Origin: an uncultured Bacilli bacterium
GTDB lineage: Bacteria > Bacillota_I > Bacilli_A > RF39 > UBA660
Reading direction: 5' to 3'
Length of the DNA stretch: 7,907 nt
NCBI GenBank assembly: GCA_944336815.1
Contig: CALVLG010000046.1
Coordinates: 1-7,907 of the forward strand
The translations under genes and the position numbers were made by a program. Under the pieces are notes generated by a model. It did no database searches. It saw only the letters and a list, made by a program, of their open reading frames with translations, and was not told the origin of the DNA. Below, piece after piece: positions 1 to 5,622 of this stretch (positions are counted from its first letter, which is position 1; the number at the start of each line of letters is the position of its first letter).

Positions 1-23
1 AATTCTAGTTAAAATTATTACTA

Positions 24-39
24 CTCGAAAAGTTTCGAG
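24..39 (-). repeat. Short hairpin downstream of tRNA-Arg, weak terminator candidate
   Basis: CTCGAA and TTCGAG arms (extendable to seven pairs) enclose a 2-4 nt loop about 12 bases past the tRNA CCA end in the minus direction. On the minus strand it is followed by a mixed A/T stretch, not an uninterrupted T run, so it is at best a poor Rho-independent terminator. It could also belong to a further RNA or gene left of the window. Confidence 0.3.
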
Positions 40-51
40 GAACTATCATCC

Positions 52-126
52 TGGTGTCCCATGTAGGAATCGAACCTACAACTAAACCTTAGGAGGGTCT
101 TGTAATATCCATTTTACTAATGGGAC
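52..126 (-). tRNA. tRNA-Arg, anticodon CCU
   Basis: The minus strand folds into a complete cloverleaf. The 7-bp acceptor stem is GTCCCAT/ATGGGAC, the D arm GTAA/TTAC, and the anticodon stem AGACC/GGTTT (one G-T pair) holds loop CTCCTAA. The T arm is GTAGG/CCTAC with loop TTCGAAT. Loop positions 34-36 read CCT, decoding the rare arginine codon AGG. The discriminator base is A and the CCA end is encoded in the DNA, so CCA addition is not needed for maturation. The length is 75 nt including CCA. The gene stands alone in this window and is divergent from the Fe-S operon. Confidence 0.95.
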
Positions 127-134
127 ATAAATTT

Positions 135-163
135 ATTATAAGGAAAAAGGAAGAAAATGTAAA
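135..163 (-). promoter_or_regulatory. Sigma-A promoter of tRNA-Arg
   Basis: Read on the minus strand, TTTACA (158-163) is followed after exactly 17 nt by a perfect TATAAT (135-140). The expected start site lies within a few bases of the tRNA 5' end at 126, which leaves almost no leader. That fits a short tRNA precursor. Confidence 0.8.
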
Positions 164-167
164 TTCT

Positions 168-181
168 TTTCTTTAAAGAAA
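168..181. promoter_or_regulatory. Perfect 14-bp palindrome between two divergent promoters
   Basis: The sequence TTTCTTTAAAGAAA is a gap-free perfect dyad. It directly abuts the -35 box of the Fe-S operon (182-187) and ends four bases from the tRNA promoter's -35 box (158-163). This position would suit an operator controlling one or both promoters. No regulator can be named from the sequence. In a very AT-rich region a chance palindrome remains possible. Confidence 0.35.
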
Positions 182-210
182 TTGACATGTATTTTAGATT
201 ATTTTACAAT
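182..210 (+). promoter_or_regulatory. Sigma-A promoter of the Fe-S/gpmA operon
   Basis: A perfect TTGACA (182-187) and TACAAT (205-210, one mismatch) are separated by 17 nt. The start site should fall near 217, giving a leader of about 35 nt before the first gene. The near-consensus boxes suggest strong transcription unless an operator acts here. Confidence 0.85.
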
Positions 211-217
211 AGTTTTG

Positions 218-235
218 AAGTAAAGAAATTTACTT
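218..235 (+). promoter_or_regulatory. 5'-leader hairpin with GAAA tetraloop
   Basis: AAGTAAA (218-224) and TTTACTT (229-235) form seven pairs around a GAAA (GNRA-type) loop. The hairpin lies almost at the predicted 5' end of the operon mRNA. Three Ts follow, then the SD site. Only one pair is G-C, so stability is low. It may protect the 5' end of the mRNA or modulate initiation. It is too weak and has too few Ts to be a confident terminator. Confidence 0.35.
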
Positions 236-238
236 TTT

Positions 239-245
239 GAAAGGA
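239..245 (+). promoter_or_regulatory. SD site that fixes the sufC start at 252
   Basis: GAAAGGA lies six bases before ATG 252. The longer frame opening at TTG 237 would place this SD inside the coding region and has no SD of its own. The ATG is therefore chosen, which removes five residues from the longest possible frame. Confidence 0.85.
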
Positions 246-251
246 AATAAT

Positions 252-968
252 ATGTTAGAAATAAAAGATATATGTTTTAAAAGAAACAATAAAATAATTC
301 TTGATCATATAACATTACAACTTCATGATGATAAATTCTATGTCATAACAGGCCCAAATGGGTCGGGCAAAAGTACTTTAGCTAAAATTATCATGGGGTT
401 AGAACAACCAGATAGTGGAACCATTCTTTTAAATGGCCAAGATATTACCCGAAAAAGTGTTGATGAAAGAGCTAAGATGGGGCTTGCTTTTGCCTTCCAA
501 CAACCAGTTCGTTTTAAAGGTATCACCGTTTTAGATTTACTTTCTTATGCTTCTAACGAAAAACTTGATCGCCAAAAAGCATGTGCGATATTAACTAAAG
601 TTGGTTTGTGCGCTAAAGAGTATGTTGATCGTGAAGTAAATGCCTCTTTATCCGGTGGTGAATTAAAACGTATTGAAATTGCTACCGTCTTGGCCCGAAA
701 ACCAAGTGTGGCTATATTTGATGAACCAGAAGCTGGTATTGATTTGTGGAGCTTTCAAAACTTGACAAATGTTTTTGCTAAATTGCAACAAGAAAACAAA
801 ATAACGACCTTAGTTATTTCTCATCAAGAAAGAATTTTAAATATTGCTGACAATATCATTCTTTTAGAAAAAGGGCAAATAAAGAAAATGGGTTCCAAAG
901 AAGATGTGTTACCCAATATTTTAAGGAAAGCAAAGTGCTGTGCTAAAGGAAGTGATAAAGATGAATAA
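252..968 (+). CDS. sufC: SufC/SmsC-type Fe-S cluster assembly ATPase
   Basis: This is a cytosolic ABC-type ATPase that powers Fe-S cluster assembly with its SufB/SufD-type partner; it is not a membrane transporter. The 238-residue protein has Walker A GPNGSGKST (34-42), Q-loop glutamines in AFQQP (83-84), signature LSGGE (133-137), Walker B with DEPEAGID (157-164) and the switch histidine His191. The stretch ERAKMGLAFAFQQPVRFKG is typical of SufC: this family has ERA..G..lAFQ.P where ordinary transporters have other residues. Similarity is closer to the SufC of archaeal and anaerobe minimal SufBC pairs than to the E. coli type, judged by memory of the family. It is the first gene of the operon, with a good SD, and its end overlaps the next gene by 8 nt. 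Because the system here has only two genes, smsC is an equally valid name. Confidence 0.93.
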   Translation: MLEIKDICFKRNNKIILDHITLQLHDDKFYVITGPNGSGKSTLAKIIMGLEQPDSGTILLNGQDITRKSVDERAKMGLAFAFQQPVRFKGITVLDLLSYASNEKLDRQKACAILTKVGLCAKEYVDREVNASLSGGELKRIEIATVLARKPSVAIFDEPEAGIDLWSFQNLTNVFAKLQQENKITTLVISHQERILNIADNIILLEKGQIKKMGSKEDVLPNILRKAKCCAKGSDKDE

Positions 969-1875
969 AGAAGATAAAACTTTATTAACCGAAATTATTC
1001 ATGAAAATGAAAAACCTGATGCGATAAACATTCGTAAAAACGGGCAAACAATCCTTAGAAAAACAAGTCCATTTGTGGATATTGTTCCCAAAGAAAACAA
1101 TCAAGGTTTAGATATATATGTGAAAGAAAATACCCTTTTAGCCATTGTTCATGTTCCTGTTTTATTAGTAGATAGCCATATTAAAGATGTTGTATATAAC
1201 GATTTTCATATTGGTAAAAATGCTCGGGCGATTATTCTAGCTGGCTGTGGCATCCATAATGATTTACATGATAATAGTGAACATGATGGGATTCATCGTT
1301 TTTTCGTTGCTGAAAATGCCGAAGTGACATATACAGAAAAACATTATGGTGAAGGTAATGGTAGTGGGCAAAAAATATTAAACCCCATTACAGAAATTCA
1401 TTTACAAAAAGGTGCTTCGATGAAAATGGATACCTTACAAATTAAAGGGGTTGATGATACGGTAAGAGAAACCAAAGCTGTTTTAGCCGAAAATTCTACC
1501 TTAGTCATTAATGAAAAGATCTTAACTAATGAAAAAGAATGTGCCAAAACAATTTTTGAAGTTTCTTTAGAAGGCGATAATGCAAGTACTCATGTAACCT
1601 CAAGAAGTGTTGCGACTGAAAACTCATACCAAGAGTTTGTTTCCCATGTTGTTGGCAATGGCAAATGTTATGCGCATATTGAGTGTGATGCCATCTTAAA
1701 AGAAAATGGCCAAGTAAAAGCTATTCCAGAAATATATGCTAAAAGTCCTGATGCTAACTTAATTCATGAGGCAGCAATCGGTAAAATTCAAGGTGAACAA
1801 TTAAATAAATTAATGAGTCTTGGCTTGTCAGAAAAAGAAGCTGAAGAAGAAATAATTAAAGGATTTTTAAAATGA
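961..1875 (+). CDS. smsB: Short SufB/SufD-family Fe-S scaffold (SmsB-like)
   Basis: This protein is the probable scaffold on which the Fe-S cluster is built, acting with the ATPase encoded just upstream. It has 304 residues, against roughly 420-495 for classical SufD and SufB, and lacks their long N-terminal region. The beta-helix core and C-terminal module are recognisable: HIECDAIL (239-246, with Cys242 at the place of the conserved core cysteine), IPEIYA (255-260), HEAAIGKI (269-276) and the helical end LMSLGLSEKEAEEEIIKGF. Other cysteines are Cys96, Cys194 and Cys236. ATG 961 is chosen because AAAGGAAG (945-952) lies eight bases upstream; an upstream GTG at 940 has no such site. Start and stop overlap both neighbours, which indicates translational coupling. 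No SufS, SufU, SufE or separate SufD lies nearby, matching the minimal SMS/SufBC arrangement. The stop codon is TGA. Confidence 0.88.
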   Translation: MNKEDKTLLTEIIHENEKPDAINIRKNGQTILRKTSPFVDIVPKENNQGLDIYVKENTLLAIVHVPVLLVDSHIKDVVYNDFHIGKNARAIILAGCGIHNDLHDNSEHDGIHRFFVAENAEVTYTEKHYGEGNGSGQKILNPITEIHLQKGASMKMDTLQIKGVDDTVRETKAVLAENSTLVINEKILTNEKECAKTIFEVSLEGDNASTHVTSRSVATENSYQEFVSHVVGNGKCYAHIECDAILKENGQVKAIPEIYAKSPDANLIHEAAIGKIQGEQLNKLMSLGLSEKEAEEEIIKGFLK

Positions 1876-2552
1876 GTAAATTAGTATTAGTTCGCCATGG
1901 CGAGTCAATATGGAATAAAGAAAATAAATTTACCGGCTGGACTGATGTAGAATTATCCAAAAAAGGTCGTGAAGAAGCTAAAAAGGCTGGCCAAATTTTA
2001 AAAAAAGCAAACATTTCCTTTTCGATTGCCTATACTTCCGTTTTAAAACGCGCTTATCATACCTTAGACTACATCTTAAAAGAAATGAATGTCTCGATTC
2101 CTGTTATAAAGGCCTATCAATTAAATGAAAGACATTATGGGGCTTTACAAGGTTTAAACAAAGCCGAAACCGCTTTAAAATATGGTCCAGATCAAGTAAG
2201 AATTTGGCGTCGTAGTTATAAAACTAAACCGCCCTTATTAAAAGAAGATGATAAACGAAATCCGGCTTTTGATCCATTATATAAAAACGTTTTAAAAGAG
2301 AATATCCCTTTAGGGGAAAGTTTAGAAGATACAATGCAAAGAGTTGTTCCCTTTTATCAAAAAGAAATTGAACCTAAACTTAAAATGGATGAAAATGTTT
2401 TAGTAGTTGCCCATGGAAATAGCTTACGTAGTTTAATTAAATATATCGAAAACATTTCTGATGAAGAAATTATGAATGTTGAAATTCCTTTAGGAATACC
2501 TTTATATTATGAAATGGATAAATTAGGAAACATAAGAAAGGAAAAAAACTAA
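1872..2552 (+). CDS. gpmA: 2,3-bisphosphoglycerate-dependent phosphoglycerate mutase
   Basis: The enzyme interconverts 3-phosphoglycerate and 2-phosphoglycerate in cytosolic glycolysis through a phosphohistidine intermediate. In its 226 residues I see LVRHGES (6-12) with phospho-acceptor His9, KFTGWTDVELSKKG, Arg60, ERHYGALQG with acid Glu86, the RR...P segment typical of the cofactor-dependent class (113-121), and the second histidine in AHGNS (His181). These match E. coli GpmA His10, Arg61, Glu88 and His183. The C-terminus stops soon after IPLYYEMDKLGNI and has no HYYLG-like tail, so it is slightly short. ATG overlaps the preceding TGA (ATGA), and AAAGGA lies eight bases upstream. Coupling of a glycolytic gene to Fe-S assembly genes is unusual. 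A general histidine phosphatase role is unlikely given the full set of mutase motifs. Confidence 0.93.
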   Translation: MSKLVLVRHGESIWNKENKFTGWTDVELSKKGREEAKKAGQILKKANISFSIAYTSVLKRAYHTLDYILKEMNVSIPVIKAYQLNERHYGALQGLNKAETALKYGPDQVRIWRRSYKTKPPLLKEDDKRNPAFDPLYKNVLKENIPLGESLEDTMQRVVPFYQKEIEPKLKMDENVLVVAHGNSLRSLIKYIENISDEEIMNVEIPLGIPLYYEMDKLGNIRKEKN

Positions 2553-2555
2553 TTA

Positions 2556-3317
2556 ATGGATAACGTTTCTTTAAAAGATATAATACTAGCTTTAGAAAGT
2601 GAAGGAAAAGAGTATCACACTTTAATTAAAGATTTAAAAAAAGAAATTGAAATAATAAATTTAAAAGTAGAAAGCTATGATTTTAAAATTGCCAATAAAG
2701 ATGGTCAAAAAGTTTTACTTTTATGTGTTAATTATCGTAAAAGTCTTTTACAAAGCATTTGCCGTTTAGCAAGTTATAACAAAGTTACTATGCTTGAAAT
2801 ACCGTTTGCTATGCTTACTAATGAAGGAGTAGTATTCATATATGATACTAAGAATATTACTTTGTTAAATAAAGAGCATGTTCGGTTTTTGAGTGAAAAA
2901 GTCCTCACATCATCTTTTGCACTAAACATCGAATGCGGACCAATTTATAGCAAAACAAAATTAGATGATAATGATACATCATTAAAACTCCAGATAAATA
3001 AGGATGGCTTTCTAGCGTCATTTTCTAGTAATCTACATGATAATAACTACTTTGATTATATTTATTATGATTCTTTAAAAAATCAATTAAAAACAGTTGG
3101 CAACATGTGGAGTACTAATCTAGCTGATTTGAATTTTTTACTAGAAAACACTTTGTTTTTAACAACTGATTTTCCCGCATATCATCAACGATTATTTGCA
3201 AACTCTTTAGCTAAAAATAGTAGTTTAATGATTGAAACAGAAGAACCGTTAGGAGACGAAAATACTTATTCCATCTCTGTAGTCAAACAGCAAATAACTT
3301 TAACCAGAACAAGATAA
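2556..3317 (+). CDS. Protein of unknown function, 253 residues
   Basis: I do not recognise this protein. It has no signal peptide, no clear membrane segment, and no nucleotide-binding or metal-binding motif; the two cysteines at 57 and 69 and the one at 127 are not arranged as a site. The first 45 residues are charged and helix-prone, with a possible coiled coil around 12-40. The rest alternates short hydrophobic strands (53-58, 92-96, 143-156) with polar loops, which suggests a soluble alpha/beta protein. It begins three bases after the gpmA stop. Its SD-like AAAGGA (2537-2542) is 13 bases from ATG, longer than ideal, so reinitiation after gpmA is plausible. No other ATG lies between the gpmA stop and codon 77. 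Its last codons form half of the terminator stem. Position implies co-expression with the Fe-S genes, not a proven shared function. Confidence 0.8.
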   Translation: MDNVSLKDIILALESEGKEYHTLIKDLKKEIEIINLKVESYDFKIANKDGQKVLLLCVNYRKSLLQSICRLASYNKVTMLEIPFAMLTNEGVVFIYDTKNITLLNKEHVRFLSEKVLTSSFALNIECGPIYSKTKLDDNDTSLKLQINKDGFLASFSSNLHDNNYFDYIYYDSLKNQLKTVGNMWSTNLADLNFLLENTLFLTTDFPAYHQRLFANSLAKNSSLMIETEEPLGDENTYSISVVKQQITLTRTR

Positions 3318-3336
3318 TAATGCTTGTTCTTTTTTT
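3306..3336 (+). terminator. Rho-independent terminator of the Fe-S/gpmA operon
   Basis: AGAACAAG (3306-3313) pairs perfectly with CTTGTTCT (3323-3330) around a 9-nt loop and is followed by a T run to 3336. The left arm encodes the last residues of the preceding protein and its stop codon lies in the loop. Confidence 0.85.
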
Positions 3337-3341
3337 GATTA

Positions 3342-3374
3342 CCGTTAGCACTCTGTATTGACAAGTGCTAACGG
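3342..3374 (+). promoter_or_regulatory. CIRCE operator (HrcA binding site), extended
   Basis: TTAGCACTC (3345-3353), nine bases, then AAGTGCTAA (3363-3371) matches the CIRCE consensus TTAGCACTC-N9-GAGTGCTAA at 17 of 18 arm positions. The dyad extends outward by CCG/CGG to 12-base arms with one mismatch. HrcA, with GroEL, represses such promoters at normal temperature. hrcA is not in this window. The element overlaps the clpB promoter -35 box, so bound HrcA would block RNA polymerase. Confidence 0.95.
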
Positions 3375-3386
3375 ATGTGCTATAAT
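3358..3386 (+). promoter_or_regulatory. Full-consensus sigma-A promoter of clpB inside CIRCE
   Basis: TTGACA (3358-3363) and TATAAT (3381-3386) are both perfect and are separated by 17 nt. The -35 box occupies the CIRCE spacer and the first base of its right arm. The start site should be near 3393, leaving a leader of about 20 nt. A maximal promoter held by a repressor gives strong induction on heat shock. Confidence 0.92.
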
Positions 3387-3397
3387 CTTTCTGTAAA

Positions 3398-3405
3398 AAG
3401 GAGGG
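3398..3405 (+). promoter_or_regulatory. Strong SD site fixing the N-domain-less clpB start
   Basis: AAGGAGGG lies seven bases before ATG 3413 and directly follows the promoter start region. There is no room between promoter and ATG for an N-terminal domain, so the short ClpB is genuine and not a wrongly chosen start. Confidence 0.92.
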
Positions 3406-3412
3406 ATGGCAA

Positions 3413-5527
3413 ATGTATCCAGAAAATAATGAAGAATTAAAAAATGTTTTAGAAAAATATGGTCGTGATATTACCAAAAACGTTCGTGATAATAAAGTTG
3501 ATCCAGTAATTGGCCGTGATGAAGAAATACGTAATGTAATTCGTATTTTGTCGCGTAAGAGTAAAAACAACCCGGTTTTAATCGGTGAACCTGGTGTTGG
3601 TAAAACGGCCATTGTTGAAGGCTTAGCCCAAAGAATTGTGAAAGGCGACGTTCCAAACTCTTTGAAAAACCATACGATTTGGGAATTAGACTTAGGTGCT
3701 TTAGTGGCCGGTGCTAAATATCGTGGTGAATTTGAAGAGCGATTAAAAGCAGTTTTAAAAGAAGTAAAAGATTCTGATGGGGAAATCATCATGTTTATTG
3801 ATGAAATTCACATGATTGTTGGAAGTGGTGCTGAAGGAGCAATGGATGTTTCTAACATGTTAAAACCAATGCTTGCTCGTGGGGAAATACATGTTATTGG
3901 CGCCACAACTTTAAACGAATACCGTAAATACATTGAAAAAGATGGTGCCCTAGAAAGAAGATTTCAAAAAGTTTTAGTAAGCGAACCAACTGTGTACGAT
4001 ACAATCACTATCTTACGTGGTTTAAAAGAACGTTTTGAAATATTTCATGGTGTTACAATAAAAGATAATGCTTTAGTAGCCGCGGCAACTTTATCGGATC
4101 GTTATATAACTGATCGATATTTACCAGATAAAGCTATCGACTTAGTTGATGAAGCGTGTGCAACTATTAAAATGCAACTAGATTCAGTTCCAGTTGAATT
4201 AGATACCCTAACAAGAAAAATTATGAGTTTAGAAATTGAACGTCAAGCACTTAAAAAAGAAAAAGATGAACTTTCTCTTTCACGGATCAAAAAAATTGAA
4301 GAAGAATTATCTTCTTTAAAAGAACAAGAAAAAGTTATGCGTGAAAAATGGGAAAACGAAAAGGCTAGTAAAGAAAACATCAACAAGAAAAAAAGTGAAT
4401 TAGAAAAGGCTCGTTTTGATTTAGCTACTGCTGAAAATAATTATGACTTAGAAACAAGTGCTAAACTTCGTCATGGCGTTATTCCTAAGTTAGAAAAAGA
4501 ATTAGAAGAATTACGCAAAGAACAAAAAAATAGTATCTTATCCGATGTTGTTGATGAAGAAGGAATTGCCCAAATTATTTCACGTTGGACACATATTCCA
4601 GTTGCTAAATTAGTTAGTAGTGAAAAAGATAAATTACTTCATTTATATGATCGTTTAAAAGAAAGAGTGATGGGCCAAGATAAGGCTTTAAAACTTGTAA
4701 GTGAGGCCATTATTCGGGCCCGAAGTGGTATTAAAGACCCAAATAGACCAATCGGTTCCTTTATTTTCCTAGGACCTACGGGGGTTGGTAAAACCGAAGT
4801 AGCTAGAAGCCTAGCTTACGAATTGTTTGATGATGAAAGTCATATGATTAGAATTGATTGTTCTGAATATATGGAAGCCTTTAATGTTTCTAGACTTATT
4901 GGCGCGCCACCAGGATATGTTGGTTACGATGAAGGAGGAACGCTAACTGAAGCCGTAAGAAGAAACCCTTATAGCATCATCTTATTTGATGAAATTGAAA
5001 AAGCTCATAAAGATGTCTTTAATATCTTATTACAAATATTGGATGATGGTCGCTTAACCGATAGCCAAGGAAGAACAGTTGATTTTAAAAATACCATTAT
5101 TATTATGACAAGTAATTTAGGTAGTGAATACATTCTTGATAATGAAGATGGCGCTTATGAAAAAGTAATAGCAGAATTAAAAAGAAACTTCCGACCTGAA
5201 TTTATTAACCGAATTGATGAAATAATTGTCTTTAACTCTTTAAAGAAAGAAGATGTCAAAGGCATATTAGCTAAAATCATGAAAGAAATAAATAATCGTT
5301 TAGAAGTGAATCAACTAAAAGTAACTTTATCAAAAGAAGCTGAAAATAAAATCATTGAAGAAAGCTTTGATCCTCAATTTGGCGCCAGACCAATTAAAAG
5401 ATATGTTACTAAAAACATTGAGTCTTTAATTGCTCATACTCTTATCGCTAATGATTTAGCGCCTCGCACTAACTTAATTGTTAATGTTATGAATAACGAA
5501 TTTGTGTTAGAATTTCAAAAAATGTAG
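3413..5527 (+). CDS. clpB: ClpB disaggregase lacking the N-terminal domain
   Basis: This hexameric AAA+ chaperone pulls polypeptides out of aggregates together with DnaK. At 704 residues it lacks the usual N-domain of about 145 residues; residue 1 falls close to the internal start that yields the short ClpB form in E. coli. Domain order: AAA1 with Walker A GEPGVGKT (58-65), pore loop KYRG (102-105), Walker B FIDE (128-131) and arginine pair ERRF (181-184). A coiled-coil middle domain follows at about 253-378, including LRHGVIPKLEKEL, which separates it from ClpC and ClpA. AAA2 has Walker A GPTGVGKT (454-461), pore loop GYVGYDEGG (501-509), Walker B LFDE (524-527), FINRID with Arg600 and sensor-2 GARP (657-660). 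No ClpP-docking IGF/L loop is evident. The usually conserved MEKHSVSR reads MEAFNVSR (487-494). CIRCE and a dedicated terminator make it a single-gene heat-shock unit. Similar short ClpB proteins occur in mycoplasmas. Confidence 0.96.
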   Translation: MYPENNEELKNVLEKYGRDITKNVRDNKVDPVIGRDEEIRNVIRILSRKSKNNPVLIGEPGVGKTAIVEGLAQRIVKGDVPNSLKNHTIWELDLGALVAGAKYRGEFEERLKAVLKEVKDSDGEIIMFIDEIHMIVGSGAEGAMDVSNMLKPMLARGEIHVIGATTLNEYRKYIEKDGALERRFQKVLVSEPTVYDTITILRGLKERFEIFHGVTIKDNALVAAATLSDRYITDRYLPDKAIDLVDEACATIKMQLDSVPVELDTLTRKIMSLEIERQALKKEKDELSLSRIKKIEEELSSLKEQEKVMREKWENEKASKENINKKKSELEKARFDLATAENNYDLETSAKLRHGVIPKLEKELEELRKEQKNSILSDVVDEEGIAQIISRWTHIPVAKLVSSEKDKLLHLYDRLKERVMGQDKALKLVSEAIIRARSGIKDPNRPIGSFIFLGPTGVGKTEVARSLAYELFDDESHMIRIDCSEYMEAFNVSRLIGAPPGYVGYDEGGTLTEAVRRNPYSIILFDEIEKAHKDVFNILLQILDDGRLTDSQGRTVDFKNTIIIMTSNLGSEYILDNEDGAYEKVIAELKRNFRPEFINRIDEIIVFNSLKKEDVKGILAKIMKEINNRLEVNQLKVTLSKEAENKIIEESFDPQFGARPIKRYVTKNIESLIAHTLIANDLAPRTNLIVNVMNNEFVLEFQKM

Positions 5528-5548
5528 CGTAAAATCTACATTTTTTTT
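5517..5548 (+). terminator. Rho-independent terminator of clpB
   Basis: AAAAAATGTAG (5517-5527) pairs with CTACATTTTTT (5536-5546) around an 8-nt loop, and the T run continues to 5548. The left arm includes the last clpB codons and its TAG stop. The A-rich left arm means it could also work in the opposite direction. Confidence 0.85.
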
Positions 5549-5560
5549 GTTGTAAATATC

Positions 5561-5590
5561 TTTTCAAAATAATTAAAAATATGATATACT
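5561..5590 (+). promoter_or_regulatory. Extended -10 promoter of the LytTR regulator gene
   Basis: TGATATACT (5582-5590) is a TG-extended -10 box. A poor -35 match, TTTTCA (5561-5566), lies 18 nt upstream. The predicted start site is near 5597, which makes an ATG at 5581 impossible as a translation start on this transcript. Confidence 0.65.
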
Positions 5591-5622
5591 CACTTAGAGT
5601 AAACAAAGGGTTAGGTGCTAGT

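Noticed and set aside
237..251. Five extra N-terminal codons of sufC from TTG 237
   Set aside because: The SD site would be inside the coding region, while ATG 252 has ideal spacing and a normal SufC N-terminus.
338..526. Open frame of 62 codons on the minus strand within sufC
   Set aside because: It is antisense to the Walker A to Q-loop region of a clear ATPase gene, and its peptide is simply the antisense of those motifs.
940..960. Upstream GTG start for the SufB-like gene
   Set aside because: No SD precedes it, whereas ATG 961 has AAAGGAAG at eight bases.
3406..3429. Seven-codon frame starting at ATG 3406 before clpB
   Set aside because: It begins one or two bases after the SD core, too close for initiation, and overlaps the true clpB start.
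3471..3656. Open frame of 61 codons on the minus strand within clpB
   Set aside because: It is antisense to the conserved AAA1 domain and has no start signals.
3283..3792. Open frame of 169 codons on the minus strand
   Set aside because: It lies across the CIRCE/promoter region and inside clpB on the opposite strand, is Ser/Phe/Lys-rich with no motif, and has no promoter or SD. It is a shadow of clpB.
3413..5527. ClpC or ClpE identity for the AAA+ gene
   Set aside because: The long middle coiled coil with LRHGVIPKLEKEL, absence of a UVR motif and zinc finger, and CIRCE instead of a CtsR site all indicate ClpB.
5581..5622. Upstream ATG start for the LytTR regulator
   Set aside because: It overlaps the extended -10 box, and the extra residues precede a typical receiver start (LKIIVVED).
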